Below the pieces are notes generated by a model. That model saw nothing but the letters and a program-made list of their open reading frames with translations. It had not been told where the DNA came from and made no database searches. Both the position numbers and the translations under genes were made by a program. This document shows positions 62,770 to 64,000 of a DNA stretch of 64,000 nt, piece by piece. The DNA is from an uncultured Nocardiaceae bacterium (GTDB lineage: Bacteria > Actinomycetota > Actinomycetes > Mycobacteriales > Mycobacteriaceae), in NCBI GenBank assembly GCA_936936565.1, contig CAKZIX010000118.1, positions 18,893-82,892 on the forward strand, in the 5' to 3' direction. Positions within the stretch are counted from its first letter, which is position 1. The number at the start of each line of letters is the position of its first letter.

Positions 62770-63045
62770 GTGCGGGCGCCAGCGACCGCCGGGCAAACTT
62801 CGATCGGCGTCGAATCTGTTGGCAGGCATTCGATTTCGCGCGCGGCACAAACCCGACGGCCGGTATGTCTCGTCATCGATACAGCGAGGTCACGGTTCCG
62901 TCTCGACGCGCGCAGTTAGGTGAACCTCCAGTAGTGTCCTGGCACCGAGGGGTCGCCTACGCGTGGCCACTGCCCGGGGGGGCATGAAGTTCGTGCGTCG
63001 GTAAGTGCGTCGGTCTTGTACCGATCGAGAGGTAGTGCGATTGCA

Positions 63046-63590
63046 GTGACAGATCTGCGTGGTCGTTTACGTACGTGGCGGATCGAGAACTGGAGCGTCG
63101 GTTGGAAAGTTGCTGCCGCCGTTGCGGTTCCGCTTATCGCCGCGCTTGTGCTGGGCGGGCTGCGGGTCGGCGCCGACCGGAGCGAGGCCAGCGCGCAAGG
63201 CGCCGTCTCCGAACGGATGTCGCTGATTCCGAAGGTCGTGACGATCGAGGCCGCCTCCGGCCGGATGGCGCTGGCCAAGATTTCCAACAGCGCACCGCTG
63301 ATCGGGCAGATGGACGCCGAGGGCGACGCCGCCATCGCCGGCCTGCGTGACGCGTCCGCCGGATTCGACGACCCAGCCGTCAAACCGCAGATCGACGCGC
63401 TGATCCAGACCACGCAGGCGCTGCGCAATGCCCGCGGCGGCACCGAAACCCGGTCCATGGTCGAGCTGCGCAACCAGGCCACCGAGAAGGCCATTGCGAT
63501 CACCCGTGAGCTCGTCTCGACGGTCGATACCGGGCGCCTGCAGGAAATCAAGAGCCAGATGATCCAGACCTGGCAGGCCAAGAGCTACCC
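63046..63590 (+). CDS. N-terminal part of a membrane sensor (nitrate/nitrite-sensing-like), broken
   Basis: GTG start after GAGAGG. One membrane segment (WKVAAAVAVPLIAALVLGGL) is followed by a helical sensor-like region (GRMALAKISNSAPLIGQMDA, LVSTVDTGRLQEIKSQMIQT). This resembles the N-terminus of actinobacterial sensor kinases with a nitrate/nitrite-sensing domain. After about 63,590 the frame stays open but the sequence no longer fits: no second membrane segment, HAMP or kinase domain. The coding content changes abruptly, so the gene looks cut. Confidence 0.6.
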
Positions 63591-63594
63591 CTTC

Positions 63595-63805
63595 GCATGG
63601 GGTCTGGCCGTCACCCCGCTGGTGGTCAATCCGCGCGCCGCGGTGCCGGACGCCGCACTGGCAATGCTGTGCCGGGACAAACGCGCGACCTACGCGCGCC
63701 TGCGCCCGCTGGGCATCGTGCCCGCCGACGCCGGCCCGGTGGGCGGGAACTACCCGCTGTTCGCCAAGCCGGCCATCGGCCAGGGCAGCCGCGGTGCCGA
63801 GCGCG
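63595..63805 (+). other. Orphan coding-like segment at a mosaic junction
   Basis: In frame with the sensor but unrelated to it: LAVTPLVVNPRAAVPDAALA, MLCRDKRATYARLRPLGIVP and GPVGGNYPLFAKP. Looks like part of an enzyme but I cannot name it. Flanked by the sensor fragment and a patatin fragment. Confidence 0.35.
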
Positions 63806-63807
63806 TC

Positions 63808-64000
63808 GATCGTCACCTCGCCCTGGCCGAAGATCCGCGGCCGCCCGGTCCGGACGTTGGTCGCGGTGACGAACAGCGCCGGGCGCCGGCTGTCGCAGGG
63901 GCCAAGGGGATGAGGCATCCCGGCCATGATCCGGCCCAGCGGGTTGGAATAGAACGGCCCCGAATCATAAGGGCTGAAGATCCGCGACCAGCTCTCCATC
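63808..64000 (-). pseudogene. Patatin-like phospholipase fragment
   Basis: Minus-strand reading from the window edge: RIFSPYDSGPFYSNPLGRI, RRPALFVTATNVRTGRPRIF and GEVTIDALGTAAAL, matching the region of patatin phospholipases before the active-site Asp (TATNVRTG is characteristic). Similarity ends near 63,808 and the expected ASACLP segment is absent. The start and catalytic Ser lie beyond the window. Confidence 0.6.

Overview
The window comes from a GC-rich actinobacterium, most likely Nocardia or a close mycolic-acid relative. The grounds are codon bias, the initiator tRNA sequence, and an MpaB-type oxygenase, DUF4396, GAP-family and SRPBCC/ADH gene complement. This placement rests on gene content only.

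Two different pieces of DNA meet near position 38,990. Positions 1 to about 38,988 look like the right-hand part of an integrated mobile element or genomic island. A 40-bp copy of the 3' half of tRNA-fMet (38,989-39,028) marks its right junction (att site), and an intact tRNA-fMet lies 2 kb further on, beyond recQ. No integrase, relaxase or conjugation ATPase lies in the window, so the other end is off to the left. Positions 39,000-64,000 look like ordinary chromosome.

Island, left to right: the 3' end of a DNA methyltransferase gene converging on a DUF1998/DrmB-like gene that an IS21-family element appears to truncate; an amidoligase plus class II glutamine amidotransferase pair; two tandem paralogues of an unrecognised family; a DprA-like gene translationally coupled to a TGT/DpdA-like transglycosylase gene; several decayed or frameshifted genes; a DUF3560 gene; a DUF2130 nuclease-like plus ParB-like pair that originally faced an HNH nuclease gene; and a tightly overlapping operon headed by an ArdC-like antirestriction protein. 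Then come DUF3841, an ImmA/IrrE metallopeptidase with its partner, and DUF4192. Inside the DUF2130-ParB/HNH locus sits a 7.2-kb composite unit made of an IS1634/IS1549-like element, a left-end IS remnant and a metabolic cargo (TetR, MpaB-like oxygenase, aldehyde dehydrogenase, frameshifted acyl-CoA ligase). It is flanked by an exact 125-bp direct repeat, best read as an unusually long target duplication.

Chromosomal part: recQ; tRNA-fMet; a MerR-controlled class C beta-lactamase-like hydrolase; a TetR regulator whose palindromic box recurs near csbD and an epimerase operon; the epimerase, SRPBCC, zinc-ADH and SRPBCC operon; a divergent TetR/MFS pair; a membrane-anchored multicopper oxidase plus DUF6220 protein, divergent from a two-component system; a methyltransferase; a GAP-family protein; an AcoR-like regulator divergent from an NTF2-flavin monooxygenase fusion; an iron ADH; and a DUF4396 protein. 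The last 400 bp hold fragments of unrelated genes butted together.

The island carries several frameshifts while most chromosomal genes are intact, which points to decay of the island rather than poor sequence. The best candidates for undescribed systems are the DUF2130-ParB-HNH locus, the TGT-like/DprA pair, the amidoligase/amidotransferase pair and the tandem unknown paralogues.
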